Positions 31,733-40,999 of a stretch of 46,646 nt of DNA are shown in pieces. Each line of letters opens with the position of its first letter. Position 1 is the first letter of the stretch. The position numbers and the translations under genes were made by a program. Origin of the DNA: Chromatiales bacterium (GTDB taxonomy: Bacteria > Pseudomonadota > Gammaproteobacteria > Chromatiales > Chromatiaceae); NCBI GenBank assembly GCA_022360905.1, contig JAKSBX010000069.1, positions 1 to 46,646 on the forward strand, given 5' to 3'. The notes below the pieces were generated by a model that was not told the DNA's origin, searched no databases, and saw only the letters and a list, made by a program, of their open reading frames with translations.

Positions 31733-32155
31733 TTAATCGATCAGTACCCCTTTCTGTGAATACCACGCTTTGTCGATACGCCAGCTAACCCGCTCGATAT
31801 CTTCTCGGCTGAGTACCAGTTCGCGTACTTTTCCCTGGATTTGCCCCAGCTGTTTTTGCGCGGCAATCACCTCGGGGTCCTGTTCACTTTTACGACTCAG
31901 CCGGGGAAAAATCATAGCGAGAAATTTCACCGCCGGTACAGCGCTGGTTCTGGGTGTGGAGATGATCGCTGTCGTCCCTTTGATCTCCAATGCTCTGAAA
32001 GTATAAGGATAGGCTGCAATTTGCTGATCCTGTTTGAGCATCTCGTCGATCTCCCCCAGCCTGAGGTCAAGGGTTAACAACCATGCCAACAGGCCCAAAC
32101 CGACCAGACTACCCAACACTCCAGCATAGATCTTGGTGCCACGGTCAAGACTCAT
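31733..32155 (-). CDS. membrane-anchored conserved hypothetical protein
   Basis: 140 aa with one N-terminal membrane helix (about 10-28, YAGVLGSLVGLGLLAWLLTL) and a soluble C-terminal part containing VPAVKFLAMIFPRLS and a helical AAQKQLGQIQGKVRELVLSREDIERV segment. No catalytic motif. Its polar remainder is probably periplasmic. I do not recognise a family, although its composition is that of a real gene. It stands alone between the haemoglobin gene and the rhodanese gene. Confidence 0.7.
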   Translation of the reverse strand: MSLDRGTKIYAGVLGSLVGLGLLAWLLTLDLRLGEIDEMLKQDQQIAAYPYTFRALEIKGTTAIISTPRTSAVPAVKFLAMIFPRLSRKSEQDPEVIAAQKQLGQIQGKVRELVLSREDIERVSWRIDKAWYSQKGVLID

Positions 32156-32267
32156 GGTGTCGCTCCGGAAAAAACAACAGCATATTGAATCTTGCTAGTC
32201 GCTCTCAATGACAATCCTCATGAGCTTTGACAGGATCTGTTGGGCAAGAGAGTCGCCGGGTTAATCA

Positions 32268-33179
32268 CTACAGGGCATAGTCACCACTGTACGGCTCTTC
32301 GCCTTCAACAACGGGTAGGGTCAAGCGGTTGCCCCAGTGAGACCAGCCCCCGTTGTAGAGTCGTACATCTTGATATCCGAGATGTTTGAGTTGCAGATAG
32401 GAGAGACTCATGCGAAACCCGTCATGACAGTAGACATAAATTGTCTTGTCTTTTGCTATATCTTTATAAAGCTCGGCAATGGCTTCATCGTCACGCCACT
32501 TTTGTGCACTCGTACCGTCCAGACTGACGATGTTGATCGCACCGGGAATATGTCCGGCTGATATCGAGTGTTTGACCTCTTTTCCTGTATACATATCCCG
32601 TGGCCTGGCATCGAGCAAGACAAAATTCGGATCACGTTTCGAGACGATATTGTCATAGACATCAGTCCAATCGACAAACAGTTTAGCGTTAGCTTCTTGC
32701 AGGGTAACTGTACCGGGTTTTGGCTGTGGAGTAGGGTCAGTTGTCATCTCTTCGAATGCACTCCAATCCACTGTGCCACCATTAAGGATCTTTACCTGAT
32801 CCGTATTGAAGCCGTAGAGATCGAGCAGGTAGAAGAGACGTGTTGTTAGCGCGGTGTTTGAGTCGTCGTAGAGCAGCAAGGTGGAGTCATCATTGACGCC
32901 CCATTGGCGCAAGGTGGACTGGAACTGATCTCTAGATGGAAAACGCATCAATGGATAGCCCTGATTGTCACCGAGATCCTTGAATCGCTGTACCTGAATC
33001 GCACCGGGAATGTGCCCTACCGTATGGTAGCGATGCGGATGATAGCGGACTTCGAGAATGATCAGGTTGTCATCCTCGATATGCTCGGATAACCAGTCAG
33101 AATCTACAAGAAACTCTGGTTCGGCAAAGACGGTCGTTGTTATCAGGAATAGGATCGAGAGCAGTAAGGGTTGTTTCAT
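32268..33179 (-). CDS. periplasmic sulfurtransferase (rhodanese), two-domain
   Basis: 303 aa from ATG 33179 (TTG at 33191 is the other in-frame option). A signal peptide ends near residue 19 (TTTVFA). Two rhodanese domains: the first (22-145) has RYHPHRYHTVGHIPGAI but an aspartate-rich DDSNTALTTR where the cysteine loop would be, so it is catalytically inactive; the second (165-300) has the active loop YCHDGFRMS with C251. It transfers sulfane sulfur to thiol acceptors, probably in the periplasm. This fits a sulfur-metabolising lifestyle but does not prove it. Confidence 0.92.
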   Translation of the reverse strand: MKQPLLLSILFLITTTVFAEPEFLVDSDWLSEHIEDDNLIILEVRYHPHRYHTVGHIPGAIQVQRFKDLGDNQGYPLMRFPSRDQFQSTLRQWGVNDDSTLLLYDDSNTALTTRLFYLLDLYGFNTDQVKILNGGTVDWSAFEEMTTDPTPQPKPGTVTLQEANAKLFVDWTDVYDNIVSKRDPNFVLLDARPRDMYTGKEVKHSISAGHIPGAINIVSLDGTSAQKWRDDEAIAELYKDIAKDKTIYVYCHDGFRMSLSYLQLKHLGYQDVRLYNGGWSHWGNRLTLPVVEGEEPYSGDYAL

Positions 33180-33412
33180 CGCATCACTCAAATGTATCGA
33201 TTTTTATATTGGCTTGTTGAGCTTCAGAAGGTCTGCTCAACATGATTTATGAAGATTGTGATCACAGATACTTTAGCTGAAATGCCGGGTTATTCAATCA
33301 GAATGGGTGCATTCAGAATCGGTCAACAGATCCAGGCTGGTGATTTGCTAAGCGTGAGTACTCCGGTTCAGCCTAGGCTATCAACTCTATGAGAAGGACA
33401 GAAATTGAAAGG

Positions 33413-33447
33413 GCGCAGATGGGCTGCTGATATGAGCCCATCTGCGC
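33413..33447 (-). terminator. 13-bp hairpin downstream of SPOR gene
   Basis: GCGCAGATGGGCT (33413-33425) pairs perfectly with AGCCCATCTGCGC (33435-33447), 9-base loop, immediately past the SPOR-gene stop. The T-rich tail is poor (CCCTTTCAATTTC), so termination is probable but not certain. Confidence 0.65.
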
Positions 33448-33454
33448 TTACTGA

Positions 33455-34996
33455 CTAGTTGATAAGATAGGATTGAACCTGCTTCATGGTATGCAGAGAC
33501 GGTCTTTTCCGTTCAATGTATCTCGGCAATCCATTCAATCTGCTCTCAGCCTCCTTACGGGTCGTGTAGTTTCCGTAGACCAGGGCAAACTGTTTGGATT
33601 GATTAACGGTAACGGGAAGGTAGGCAAGCTCATCCTGCAGCTGACTGCTATAGCGTTCTGCCAGTTTATAGAGCTGCTGTTTATCCGTCACGGTTGCTAT
33701 GTGAATGGTATAGTTTTCTGCCGGCTGTTGTGCGAGCCACTGGCCACTGTGTATCACGCCCTCTTTTCCGATAGATCGGTTGGGACGTATGTTGTTGACT
33801 CTGCCGTCAAGGGTATCAACCTGATCACCCATATCGGAGATCTGCTGGTTGAGCGTTTCAATCTCCTGTTGCATGACTTTGTCATTCTGCAGAGTTTTTT
33901 CACCAAGCTGGAGCAGTTGGTTTTGATTCATCGCCAATTGCTGGCTATTCTCAGAAACACCACTCTGCAGTTGCAGGTTCTGTTGCTGTTCGGCAATCCA
34001 GTTCGAATTGTTGTAGAGATAGAAGCCCAACAGGGCAACCAGCAACAAGGCGACTGCACCACCGAGAAATCGGAAATGCTTCTTCTCAACCATGATCAGG
34101 CTATATAGGGCCCTGGCTGTCTGTTCAGCACGATCCTGCAGATCCGATATCTGCCCTGAGTGTTCCGCGGTCTGGCTTCTGAGCTCATCGATGGCCGTGG
34201 CAAGTTCGGATGTTCGGTTGTTCAGTATTGTGGTGGAGCGGGAGAGTTCACGACTTTTCTTTGTCAGTTCATCCGCTGTGGTATCGAGCTGAGCGATACG
34301 TTTTTCCAACGCCTGATCCACTTCCTGCATCTTTATCAGGCGTGCCTGACTGGCTTTGATCTCCTCTTCCGCCTTTACCAGGTCCTGGCTGATTTCATCG
34401 GTCTTGTTGTCGAGTGCATCATCCCGCTGCTGAGTATCGGTTGCCAGCGTATTGATCTCGTTGAGCAACTCTCCTTCGAGTTCGTGCAGCAGCTTTGCAT
34501 TGTCTTTAATGCTTTTATTGAGCGCTTTGGTGGTTAGTTTGGATTTTTTGGAGAGCTCATCTGTCCGCTCGATCAAAGTCAGGAGGCCTTCATTCAAAGT
34601 CCCCATTTCCGACTCGGTTTTTTCACTGACCTGAGCCAGTTGCTTGGTGACCGATTTAATCTCTTTACTGATCTGAGTTGATTTGCTGGAGAGTGACTTG
34701 TAGGAGTCATCCAGTTCACCAAGTTGCTGATAGGCTTCTGATACTTTACTCGTCAGATCGCTACCTTTCTCGCTCAGATCAAGAAGTTTTGTTTTTACGC
34801 CTTTGTTGGCACTGCTCAGTTCATTTCTCAGATCATCGAGATCGGCATCTATCATGCCGATTTTACGGTTTAATTCATTGGGAAGTGATGTGGTAGTGCT
34901 GCCGGATTCCAGCGGAATGAGTTTTTTCTGGGAAGTTTTGTCCGGTGAATCTTCTGCCACGTTGGATGGTTCAATAGCGTGCTTGGAATTGGACAT
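33455..34996 (-). CDS. SPOR-domain protein with long cytoplasmic coiled coil (DamX-like)
   Basis: 513 aa from ATG 34996 (GAGGG upstream). Residues about 45-300 are an almost uninterrupted coiled coil (repeats of SxKSTQISKEI, ELSKKSKLTT), one membrane helix at about 309-328 (GAVALLLVALLGFYLYNN), a second coiled stretch, and a C-terminal SPOR domain (about 428-513) with YTIHIATVTDKQQLYKLAE and FALVYGNYTTRKEAESRLNGLP. SPOR domains bind denuded septal peptidoglycan, so the protein should locate to division sites, with the coiled coil in the cytoplasm. DamX has similar topology but a shorter, different N-terminus. Confidence 0.88.
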   Translation of the reverse strand: MSNSKHAIEPSNVAEDSPDKTSQKKLIPLESGSTTTSLPNELNRKIGMIDADLDDLRNELSSANKGVKTKLLDLSEKGSDLTSKVSEAYQQLGELDDSYKSLSSKSTQISKEIKSVTKQLAQVSEKTESEMGTLNEGLLTLIERTDELSKKSKLTTKALNKSIKDNAKLLHELEGELLNEINTLATDTQQRDDALDNKTDEISQDLVKAEEEIKASQARLIKMQEVDQALEKRIAQLDTTADELTKKSRELSRSTTILNNRTSELATAIDELRSQTAEHSGQISDLQDRAEQTARALYSLIMVEKKHFRFLGGAVALLLVALLGFYLYNNSNWIAEQQQNLQLQSGVSENSQQLAMNQNQLLQLGEKTLQNDKVMQQEIETLNQQISDMGDQVDTLDGRVNNIRPNRSIGKEGVIHSGQWLAQQPAENYTIHIATVTDKQQLYKLAERYSSQLQDELAYLPVTVNQSKQFALVYGNYTTRKEAESRLNGLPRYIERKRPSLHTMKQVQSYLIN

Positions 34997-35201
34997 GGTG
35001 TAGCCCTCTAATAACGATGCGCGTGGGGCGTACGAGCGCATTTTATAAGAATAAGAATCCCCTCAATGAGGCAAATTAGCAAATAGTAATATACAAATAT
35101 AATTAGTTTTGTTTATGGCTTCCTGTTTGACCATAAAAAAATGAATAAGCTATTGTTATTAAGGGAAAAAATATTTTGGTATATTGAGAAGCCGAAGATG
35201 C

Positions 35202-35236
35202 TTGTCGGGGTTTTATGCCCGGTTAATTCCCGACAA
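35202..35236. other. 8-bp inverted repeat, possibly terminator of small ORF
   Basis: TTGTCGGG (35202-35209) pairs with CCCGACAA (35229-35236) over a 19-base loop, covering the 3' end of the small minus-strand ORF. No clear T-run. Confidence 0.3.
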
Positions 35237-35413
35237 CAGAAATTGAGGATTGAAGATATGTGTTTGCTTTTGCTTGAAACCCGGGTATTGATCGACACGC
35301 CAGCGCTGTTCCTGGTGATCTTCCGGGTCGACAAACCTGAGTTTTGACCAGGAAGCGATCCCAACAATGAACAACAATATCAATATGACAGAGACTGATT
35401 TCGGGGTAAACAT
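35213..35413 (-). CDS. small single-span membrane protein, unknown
   Basis: 66 aa from ATG 35413: a membrane helix at 7-23 (SVSVILILLFIVGIASWSK), then a polar tail with DPEDHQEQRW and GFKQKQTHIFNP. It is divergent from the YdbH-like gene (46 bases between starts). There is no good ribosome site before the ATG, and a 68-codon ORF exists on the opposite strand at 35141-35347, so I give it low confidence; membrane segment plus basic/polar tail is the main support. Confidence 0.35.
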   Translation of the reverse strand: MFTPKSVSVILILLFIVGIASWSKLRFVDPEDHQEQRWRVDQYPGFKQKQTHIFNPQFLLSGINRA

Positions 35414-35458
35414 ATGGCGTAGTATAAAAGAACCTCGGATATATTCAGGACACAACCT

Positions 35459-37579
35459 GTGGGTAAATTCCAGTTTGGCAAAGTGAGGCTTCAAATCGGT
35501 AGTCGGTTACGTCGGCCGGTAGGTTTGTTTGCCTTTAAAGGTCTGGCCTATCTGATGCTGGGATTGTATCTGCTGTCTATTCCCCGGTCAGTGGTTTCGT
35601 TGAGTGACGTTTCTTTACAGACTCATAAATTAACGTCCGATGCGTGGTCGGCTAAAGGGCTTCATCTTAGTCTGAATCAGACCGCACGGGGGCTCAGTCT
35701 CCAATTAACAGTCTCTGAATTTAATCATCAGGCACTGGCTGGTTCAGTCAAGGGTATTGATTTTCGATGTGCTGAAATGCAGCAGGTTGATCACAGCTTT
35801 TTCTGTCAGAAAGGAAGATTATCGATCGCCGAATCTCCCTATGGCGCCCAACAGGCGGATGTCGGATTGAAATATATCGACTCAGAACATATTGAGATAA
35901 AACTGGATGGATTGCTGATCGCGGAAGGGGGGATAAGTTTTGTTCTGAACATGACAAAAGCCGGGTGGCAATTGAACTTAGATGGGGCTCAACTGAGTAT
36001 TGATGGGCTCAGAGCACTCCTACCAAGCGAAATACTTCCGCAAGCGTGGGATGTTTCAGGGTGGTTATCGATCAAAGCTAAACTGTCCGGTGTTACATCT
36101 TCGCTGCAACAGGCCGAAGTCTCCGTTGAAATCAAGCAACTCAATTATGCTGATGAGGAAGGTCTTCAAGTGGCGGAGAATGGCTCAGGAAGCTTACATG
36201 TTGAAGCTGAACAGTCAGATCTGAAATGGGTTGGATCTGCCCATCTGCTACTTAACCAAGGTCAGTACTACTCTGACCCTTACTATATTGAAGTTACTGA
36301 ATCGCCCCTTCATCTGACCCTCAAGGGGGATTGGTCTGCAGCGCAAAATCAACTGCAACTGGAGCAGGTCGATTTGCAATTGCGGCCTGTAATTGAATTG
36401 AAGGGGAGCGGACAGCTCGATCTGACTGAATTTGCTATCCAGCATGCAGAAGTTCAATTTGAAACCGCTCATCTGGATGAGCTCTACAAAACCATTATCC
36501 AACCGTTGGTGATTGGCAGCATGGCCGACGAACTGGAGATTACTGGTGCACTACAGGGTGAGATAGAACTGGTTGAAGGTGAGGTGGCGCTGATCAGGAC
36601 GCAGCTTAAGTCGATCGATGTCGAAGATTTACGGGGCGTGTTTGCGCTGAATGGTCTGCAGGGTTCATTGGCCTGGTCAAATAGTGAAAAGGCACAAGCC
36701 AGCCGTTTCAAGGTAGAAAGTGGACATCTGTATCAAATTCCCCATGGTCCTCTTGCAGTCCGTCTGCAAGCTCTACCAAATGGCATCAGCTTACTCAAAC
36801 CTCTCGATATCCCGCTACTTGGTGGCCATATCATCATCGACCGATTAGAAGCGAATCATATTTTTCACGGTAGCCCTGAATGGGAGACTGGTGCTGAAGT
36901 GATCAATCTATCTCTAGAGGAACTCTCAACGGCGTTCGATTGGCCAACCATGAGCGGTAAGCTGAATGGCAAACTTCCCACGATGCATTATCAGGATGAA
37001 TCCCTCGACTTCGATGGAGCGCTGAAGGTGGATGTATTTGGTGGTCAGATCGAGGTTGAACAATTGAGGATCAAACAACCCTTGGGTCGGGTTCCGGAGC
37101 TTTTCGCGGCGGCTGAGATGAAAGGGCTGGATCTGGAGCAGGTAACCCGTACCTTCTCGTTCGGTCATATCGAGGGCGGCCTGGAGGGGTGGATAAACGG
37201 GCTGCACCTGCTGAACTGGGAACCAGTTGCGTTTCAGGCCCAGTTCAACTCTCCTGCGGATGACGATCTGCCACATCGGATCAGTCAACGGGCTGTGGAT
37301 AATCTTACATCCATTGGTAGTGGAATGGGTGGCAGTTTACAGAATACCTTCTTGGGTATTTTCAAAGAGTTTCGCTACAATCGCATAGAGTTGCAAGCCA
37401 GTCTGAATGGAGATCTTGCTGAACTGGGTGGTATTGACCATCCCGATGGAGGTTACTATCTGGTAAAAGGGGCCGGTTTACCAAGAATCGATGTAATAGC
37501 GCGGAACCGGCGTGTGGCCTGGAAGACACTGGTGGAACGTCTAAAAAATATCCGTGTCGAAGGGATGAAGGTGAGGTAA
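35459..37579 (+). CDS. YdbH-like AsmA-clan protein (intermembrane phospholipid transport)
   Basis: 706 aa, start GTG 35459 (AGGA upstream). One N-terminal membrane helix (about 25-45) and a long periplasmic beta-rich body rich in alternating hydrophobic residues, with GALQGEIELVEGEVAL and KLNGKLPTMHYQDESLDFDG, as in bridge-like AsmA/TamB/YdbH proteins. The C-terminal region (620-706), with ISQRAVDNLTSIGSGMGG and FKEFRYNRIELQASLNGDLAELGGIDHPDGGYYLVKGAGLPRIDV, is the family end. The next gene is a YdbL-type lipoprotein, as in E. coli ydbH-ynbE-ydbL, which supports the call. Confidence 0.8.
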   Translation: MGKFQFGKVRLQIGSRLRRPVGLFAFKGLAYLMLGLYLLSIPRSVVSLSDVSLQTHKLTSDAWSAKGLHLSLNQTARGLSLQLTVSEFNHQALAGSVKGIDFRCAEMQQVDHSFFCQKGRLSIAESPYGAQQADVGLKYIDSEHIEIKLDGLLIAEGGISFVLNMTKAGWQLNLDGAQLSIDGLRALLPSEILPQAWDVSGWLSIKAKLSGVTSSLQQAEVSVEIKQLNYADEEGLQVAENGSGSLHVEAEQSDLKWVGSAHLLLNQGQYYSDPYYIEVTESPLHLTLKGDWSAAQNQLQLEQVDLQLRPVIELKGSGQLDLTEFAIQHAEVQFETAHLDELYKTIIQPLVIGSMADELEITGALQGEIELVEGEVALIRTQLKSIDVEDLRGVFALNGLQGSLAWSNSEKAQASRFKVESGHLYQIPHGPLAVRLQALPNGISLLKPLDIPLLGGHIIIDRLEANHIFHGSPEWETGAEVINLSLEELSTAFDWPTMSGKLNGKLPTMHYQDESLDFDGALKVDVFGGQIEVEQLRIKQPLGRVPELFAAAEMKGLDLEQVTRTFSFGHIEGGLEGWINGLHLLNWEPVAFQAQFNSPADDDLPHRISQRAVDNLTSIGSGMGGSLQNTFLGIFKEFRYNRIELQASLNGDLAELGGIDHPDGGYYLVKGAGLPRIDVIARNRRVAWKTLVERLKNIRVEGMKVR

Positions 37580-37649
37580 TCTGCTTTAACTAAGTTAAAG
37601 AATCTTTGTGCAATTAAAGGTTCCCTATGTGAAGAGGATATACTGATTT

Positions 37650-38300
37650 ATGATTAAGCGAACCGTTATGCTGCGATCTTTTTTTGGCTATGCACTGATC
37701 GCCTTGAGCCTGGCGGCCTGTGTAACCATCAATATCTATTTTCCTGCCGCCGCTGCCGAAGAGGCTGCCAGGGTAATCGTTCGGGATGTGCTGGGTGACG
37801 AAGCCAATCCTGATCAACCTCAAGAAGCCCAGCCTGAGTCGAACCAGGATGATGACCAATCCTTCTACCCGTTCAATAGTACGAAGCTGACATCCGCCGC
37901 TGAAGTCATGCTGAATTTTCTGATACCCAATGCCCATGCGGAGCAACCCAACATCGATATCTCGTCACCCTCAATCCGCAAGTTGCGTGCTAGCATGTCG
38001 AAGCGGCAGTCAAAGCTGACTGGTTTTTATCGATCCGGTGCTTTGGGTTTTACCAATAAAGGTTTGATTACAATACGTGATTTGAAAAAGATTCCCTTGA
38101 AGGAGAGAAATCGGGTGAAGAAACTTGTGGCCGATGAAAACGGGGATCGAAATTCACTCTACACCGAGATTGCCCGTGCCAATGGCCATCCGGAATGGGA
38201 GCAGAGTATTCGCGATATTTTTGCTCGCGTGTGGATTGAAGAGGCTCCAAAGGGGTATTGGTATCAGAATAGCAAGGGGAAGTGGCAGAGAAGCGAGTGA
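37650..38300 (+). CDS. DUF1318 (YdbL-like) lipoprotein with YnbE-like N-terminus
   Basis: 216 aa. Signal peptide with lipobox LSLAAC, lipidated C24, then VTINIYFPAAAAEEAARVIV, the short YnbE/DUF1318-type beta/anchor sequence. After an acidic linker (about 52-72, EANPDQPQEAQPESNQDDDQ) comes the DUF1318 domain (about 108-216): IRKLRASMSKRQSKLTGFYRSGALGF, RVKKLVADENGDRNSLYTEIARANG and the terminal YWYQNSKGKWQRS. In E. coli, YnbE (lipoprotein) and YdbL (DUF1318) are separate and act with YdbH; here both seem to be in one chain. It is 70 bases past the YdbH-like gene. Confidence 0.87.
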   Translation: MIKRTVMLRSFFGYALIALSLAACVTINIYFPAAAAEEAARVIVRDVLGDEANPDQPQEAQPESNQDDDQSFYPFNSTKLTSAAEVMLNFLIPNAHAEQPNIDISSPSIRKLRASMSKRQSKLTGFYRSGALGFTNKGLITIRDLKKIPLKERNRVKKLVADENGDRNSLYTEIARANGHPEWEQSIRDIFARVWIEEAPKGYWYQNSKGKWQRSE

Positions 38301-38349
38301 TCCTACCTGCTTCTATTAACACGACATAGTTAGTCGCTGGGCCGATAAA

Positions 38350-40521
38350 CTAATTGGTAGCCGGGTTATTGACATCCAAGTTGTAGTCAGTCGCTACACT
38401 GCTGTTTGCATCGGATGGTGGTGCCAGATACATCTCAACCGTTCTTAACAGCTCCAATGTTTCGAAAGGTTTGGTCATAAACAGATCGGCACCGGCTTCA
38501 AGGCATTGCTGTTTTGCTTCATCGGTTGCATTGGCCGTTAGAATCATAATGGGTATGGATTGGTTCTGCCCATTTTCACTGCGTACATGTTTTATGATGT
38601 CCACCCCGGTGACTGATGGCATCTGCATATCGAGTATCGCCAGATCGAAGGGATTTTGTCGTAATTGACGCAAAGCATATTCACCGGTTTCACACATGGT
38701 TACCTTGTATCCACTACGCACCAATATCTCTTCAAGCAAGTATCTGTTTATGGAAGTGTCTTCACCGATCAATATGTGTTTATTTTTACCGGCATCCTGG
38801 TAGGGGATGGTTAATGCTCCGCCAACATTGATGTAATTTGATCTGGTCAACATGTAGTGGAGCGAATTGCGTAACTCTTCCTGATTAAAAGGAGTGTCAA
38901 GGGTTGCACCAATCGAATGTTGCCGAATGATCTCGTTTTCCTGATGGGCTGGCGTACGGATAACGATGGTATTGCTGCATATTCCAGGGTCTGAGAGTAA
39001 TTGTTGATAGAATTCCTGACCACGATGCAGAAGGCATGACTCGTCAAGAACGACGACCAACGGTTGGTATTTTACCGGATTGTGATAGAGCACATGAATG
39101 ATATCCGGTTTTTCCTCAATCAGGCGATGAGAGATATTCCAGTCAAATAAAACCTCTTCAACCAATTTCGATATTTCACTGCTTTGAGTGATGGAGATAA
39201 CCTCCCGTTCTTCGAACTGCTCTTGGTCCGAATATGGCATCACCTCATACTGAAGTTTGAAAAAAAATCGACTGCCTTTTTCAGGCATGCTGTAAAAGGC
39301 GAGCTCACCGCCCATTAACTTAACCAGATCATAGGCAATGGTTGTTCCCAGGCCGGTACCGGTGACATTTCGGGCATCAGAGTTATCGAGTTGTGAGAAG
39401 CGGTTGAAGACCTGTTTCTGCTTGTCTGGGGTGATGCCGATACCGGTATCCACCACTTCAAACAGGATGCTCACATAATTTTGCTTTCGTTTCTCCAGGC
39501 TTATCTGCAGAGCAATTTCACCCTGGTCAGTGAATTTCACCGCATTGCTCAGTAGATTCATAAGAACCTGGCGAAGCCTGGTTTCATCGCCCAATAGATA
39601 GAAGGGGACTTTGGGTGAGAGGTCGATACGAAACTCCAGGCCTTTACCCATTGCGGAAGGCCGATAGTGGTTACTGACCTGATTGATCAATGCATGAAGG
39701 TCGAAGGCCTTGCTTTCGATGTTCAGAAATCCCGCTTCTATTTTAGAGAAATCTAAAACATCGTTTACTATCGATAGAAGGTGATTGGAAGCACTGTGGA
39801 TGGCGTTGATGTTTTTATGTGTGGCTGTGCTGTGATCCTCTCTTCGCATCAGATCGCTTAAGCCGATAATACCGGTCAATGGCGTCCGTATTTCGTGACT
39901 CATGTTGGCTAGAAATCTGGATTTGGCCTCATTTGCCGATTGAGCCTCCAGTTTCGCTGTTGTTAAGTGCTTTAGCAGATAGGATACAAAAATCGGAATT
40001 AATATGTTCGTGATCAGCAGGCTATAACTTAACAGGGGAGATGCTGACCAGTAGTCGGCAGCTTGGATGGCAACCAGAAAACCGATATTGGAAAGAATCG
40101 TCGCGGCATACAGGTATCTGAGACCGAATCGAACACCATAACCTATGGTAATCAATAGCATAATGGCAAACAGTGGGGGGCTGTATTCTCCCAAAGTTAG
40201 CAAACCGTAAAAGACGATTCCGTTGTCTCCGAGCAGCGTAATGCCTCTGCGTATCGCGGAGGGTTTTGCTACGATCCGCAGGCTCAGCAGGTGGAGCAGA
40301 GAGAAGAGTGTGTAACCAATGCCCGCATACAGGTGGAGTTGAATGATCTTGTCACTCTCCGGGTTGACTGAATAGACCATAAACATGTAGGAGGTGAACA
40401 GACTGATAAACAGCAGGCGGACCAGTCCCTGGTGAAATTCATGACGGACTACTTCATCAGATTCCACTCTACTCTGCGGCGGCTGCTTTTGTGGGCGTGG
40501 TGCCCCAGGCTTTTCATTCAT
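38350..40521 (-). CDS. RpfC-like hybrid sensor histidine kinase/response regulator
   Basis: 723 aa. Five or so membrane helices (about 33-183) with the arrangement of RpfC, including RFGLRYLYAATILSNIGFLVAI and the tail AKLEAQSANEAKSRFLANMSHEIRTPLTG with phospho-acceptor H209. ATPase domain motifs are N-box MNLLSNAVKF (321-330), DTGIGI (358-363) and TGTGLGT (387-393). A degenerate receiver-like segment (about 438-560) is followed by a complete receiver with D631 in ILDMQMP and K684 in MTKPF. No Hpt domain is present, unlike RpfC. No rpfF or rpfG is near, so quorum signalling by DSF is not supported by context. Signal unknown. Confidence 0.9.
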   Translation of the reverse strand: MNEKPGAPRPQKQPPQSRVESDEVVRHEFHQGLVRLLFISLFTSYMFMVYSVNPESDKIIQLHLYAGIGYTLFSLLHLLSLRIVAKPSAIRRGITLLGDNGIVFYGLLTLGEYSPPLFAIMLLITIGYGVRFGLRYLYAATILSNIGFLVAIQAADYWSASPLLSYSLLITNILIPIFVSYLLKHLTTAKLEAQSANEAKSRFLANMSHEIRTPLTGIIGLSDLMRREDHSTATHKNINAIHSASNHLLSIVNDVLDFSKIEAGFLNIESKAFDLHALINQVSNHYRPSAMGKGLEFRIDLSPKVPFYLLGDETRLRQVLMNLLSNAVKFTDQGEIALQISLEKRKQNYVSILFEVVDTGIGITPDKQKQVFNRFSQLDNSDARNVTGTGLGTTIAYDLVKLMGGELAFYSMPEKGSRFFFKLQYEVMPYSDQEQFEEREVISITQSSEISKLVEEVLFDWNISHRLIEEKPDIIHVLYHNPVKYQPLVVVLDESCLLHRGQEFYQQLLSDPGICSNTIVIRTPAHQENEIIRQHSIGATLDTPFNQEELRNSLHYMLTRSNYINVGGALTIPYQDAGKNKHILIGEDTSINRYLLEEILVRSGYKVTMCETGEYALRQLRQNPFDLAILDMQMPSVTGVDIIKHVRSENGQNQSIPIMILTANATDEAKQQCLEAGADLFMTKPFETLELLRTVEMYLAPPSDANSSVATDYNLDVNNPATN

Positions 40522-40999
40522 GCTAATTAGGTGTTAGGAGGCCCTAAGTCGGTTAATTCACTTGGAATATTCTCTTCTTGCTATAGCTGGCTGTCAAAAC
40601 TGATGACAAATTGTCGCTATTTCAGATCTTGTTCCGCATTATGCAGCATTCGGTCTGTTTTTGGGGAAAGGGGGGGCTATCTCAGAAATTTCGTTCTTTA
40701 GCGATAACTTAACGTGTTCTTTTGATGGATGGTCTTGGGAATTCAATTCATATTAAAGGGCCTGATATGCTGATTGAAAGCCTGCCCTCGATCCGGGTGT
40801 GGATCGTCGGGGTGAGTGGCGCAACCGGGTCAATTGGATTCGTGTTAACAGGCCCTTACCTAGTTGAGTATTGGCCAGGCGACTAAGCCTATCGCTTTCA
40901 GCCACCGTGTGCCTGCCTACTGCAAGGTGTCAAAACGCCGTTGTAGCACGCCTGTAGGGGCTTTGCCGTGTCTAAAATGAACGCTCATCAGACGGTGGA
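40522..40999. other. 478-base gap with a MITE-like element
   Basis: No supported gene. The most obvious item is the family C element (40756-40858). The stretch AGGTGTTAGGAGGCCCTAAG (40530-40549) at the left end also carries the GGCCCTA word shared with other gaps. Confidence 0.5.
40756..40858. repeat. family C repeat with 9-bp terminal inverted repeats (MITE-like)
   Basis: AAGGGCCTG (40756-40764) and CAGGCCCTT (40849-40857) frame a 102-base segment. Its right part, GCAACCGGGTCAATTGGATT then CGTGTTAACAGG (40821-40852), recurs at 19029-19062 and, diverged, at 7009-7038 and in reverse at 14389-14413. A GATCC...GGATC stem lies inside (40789-40806). No coding capacity. Confidence 0.7.
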
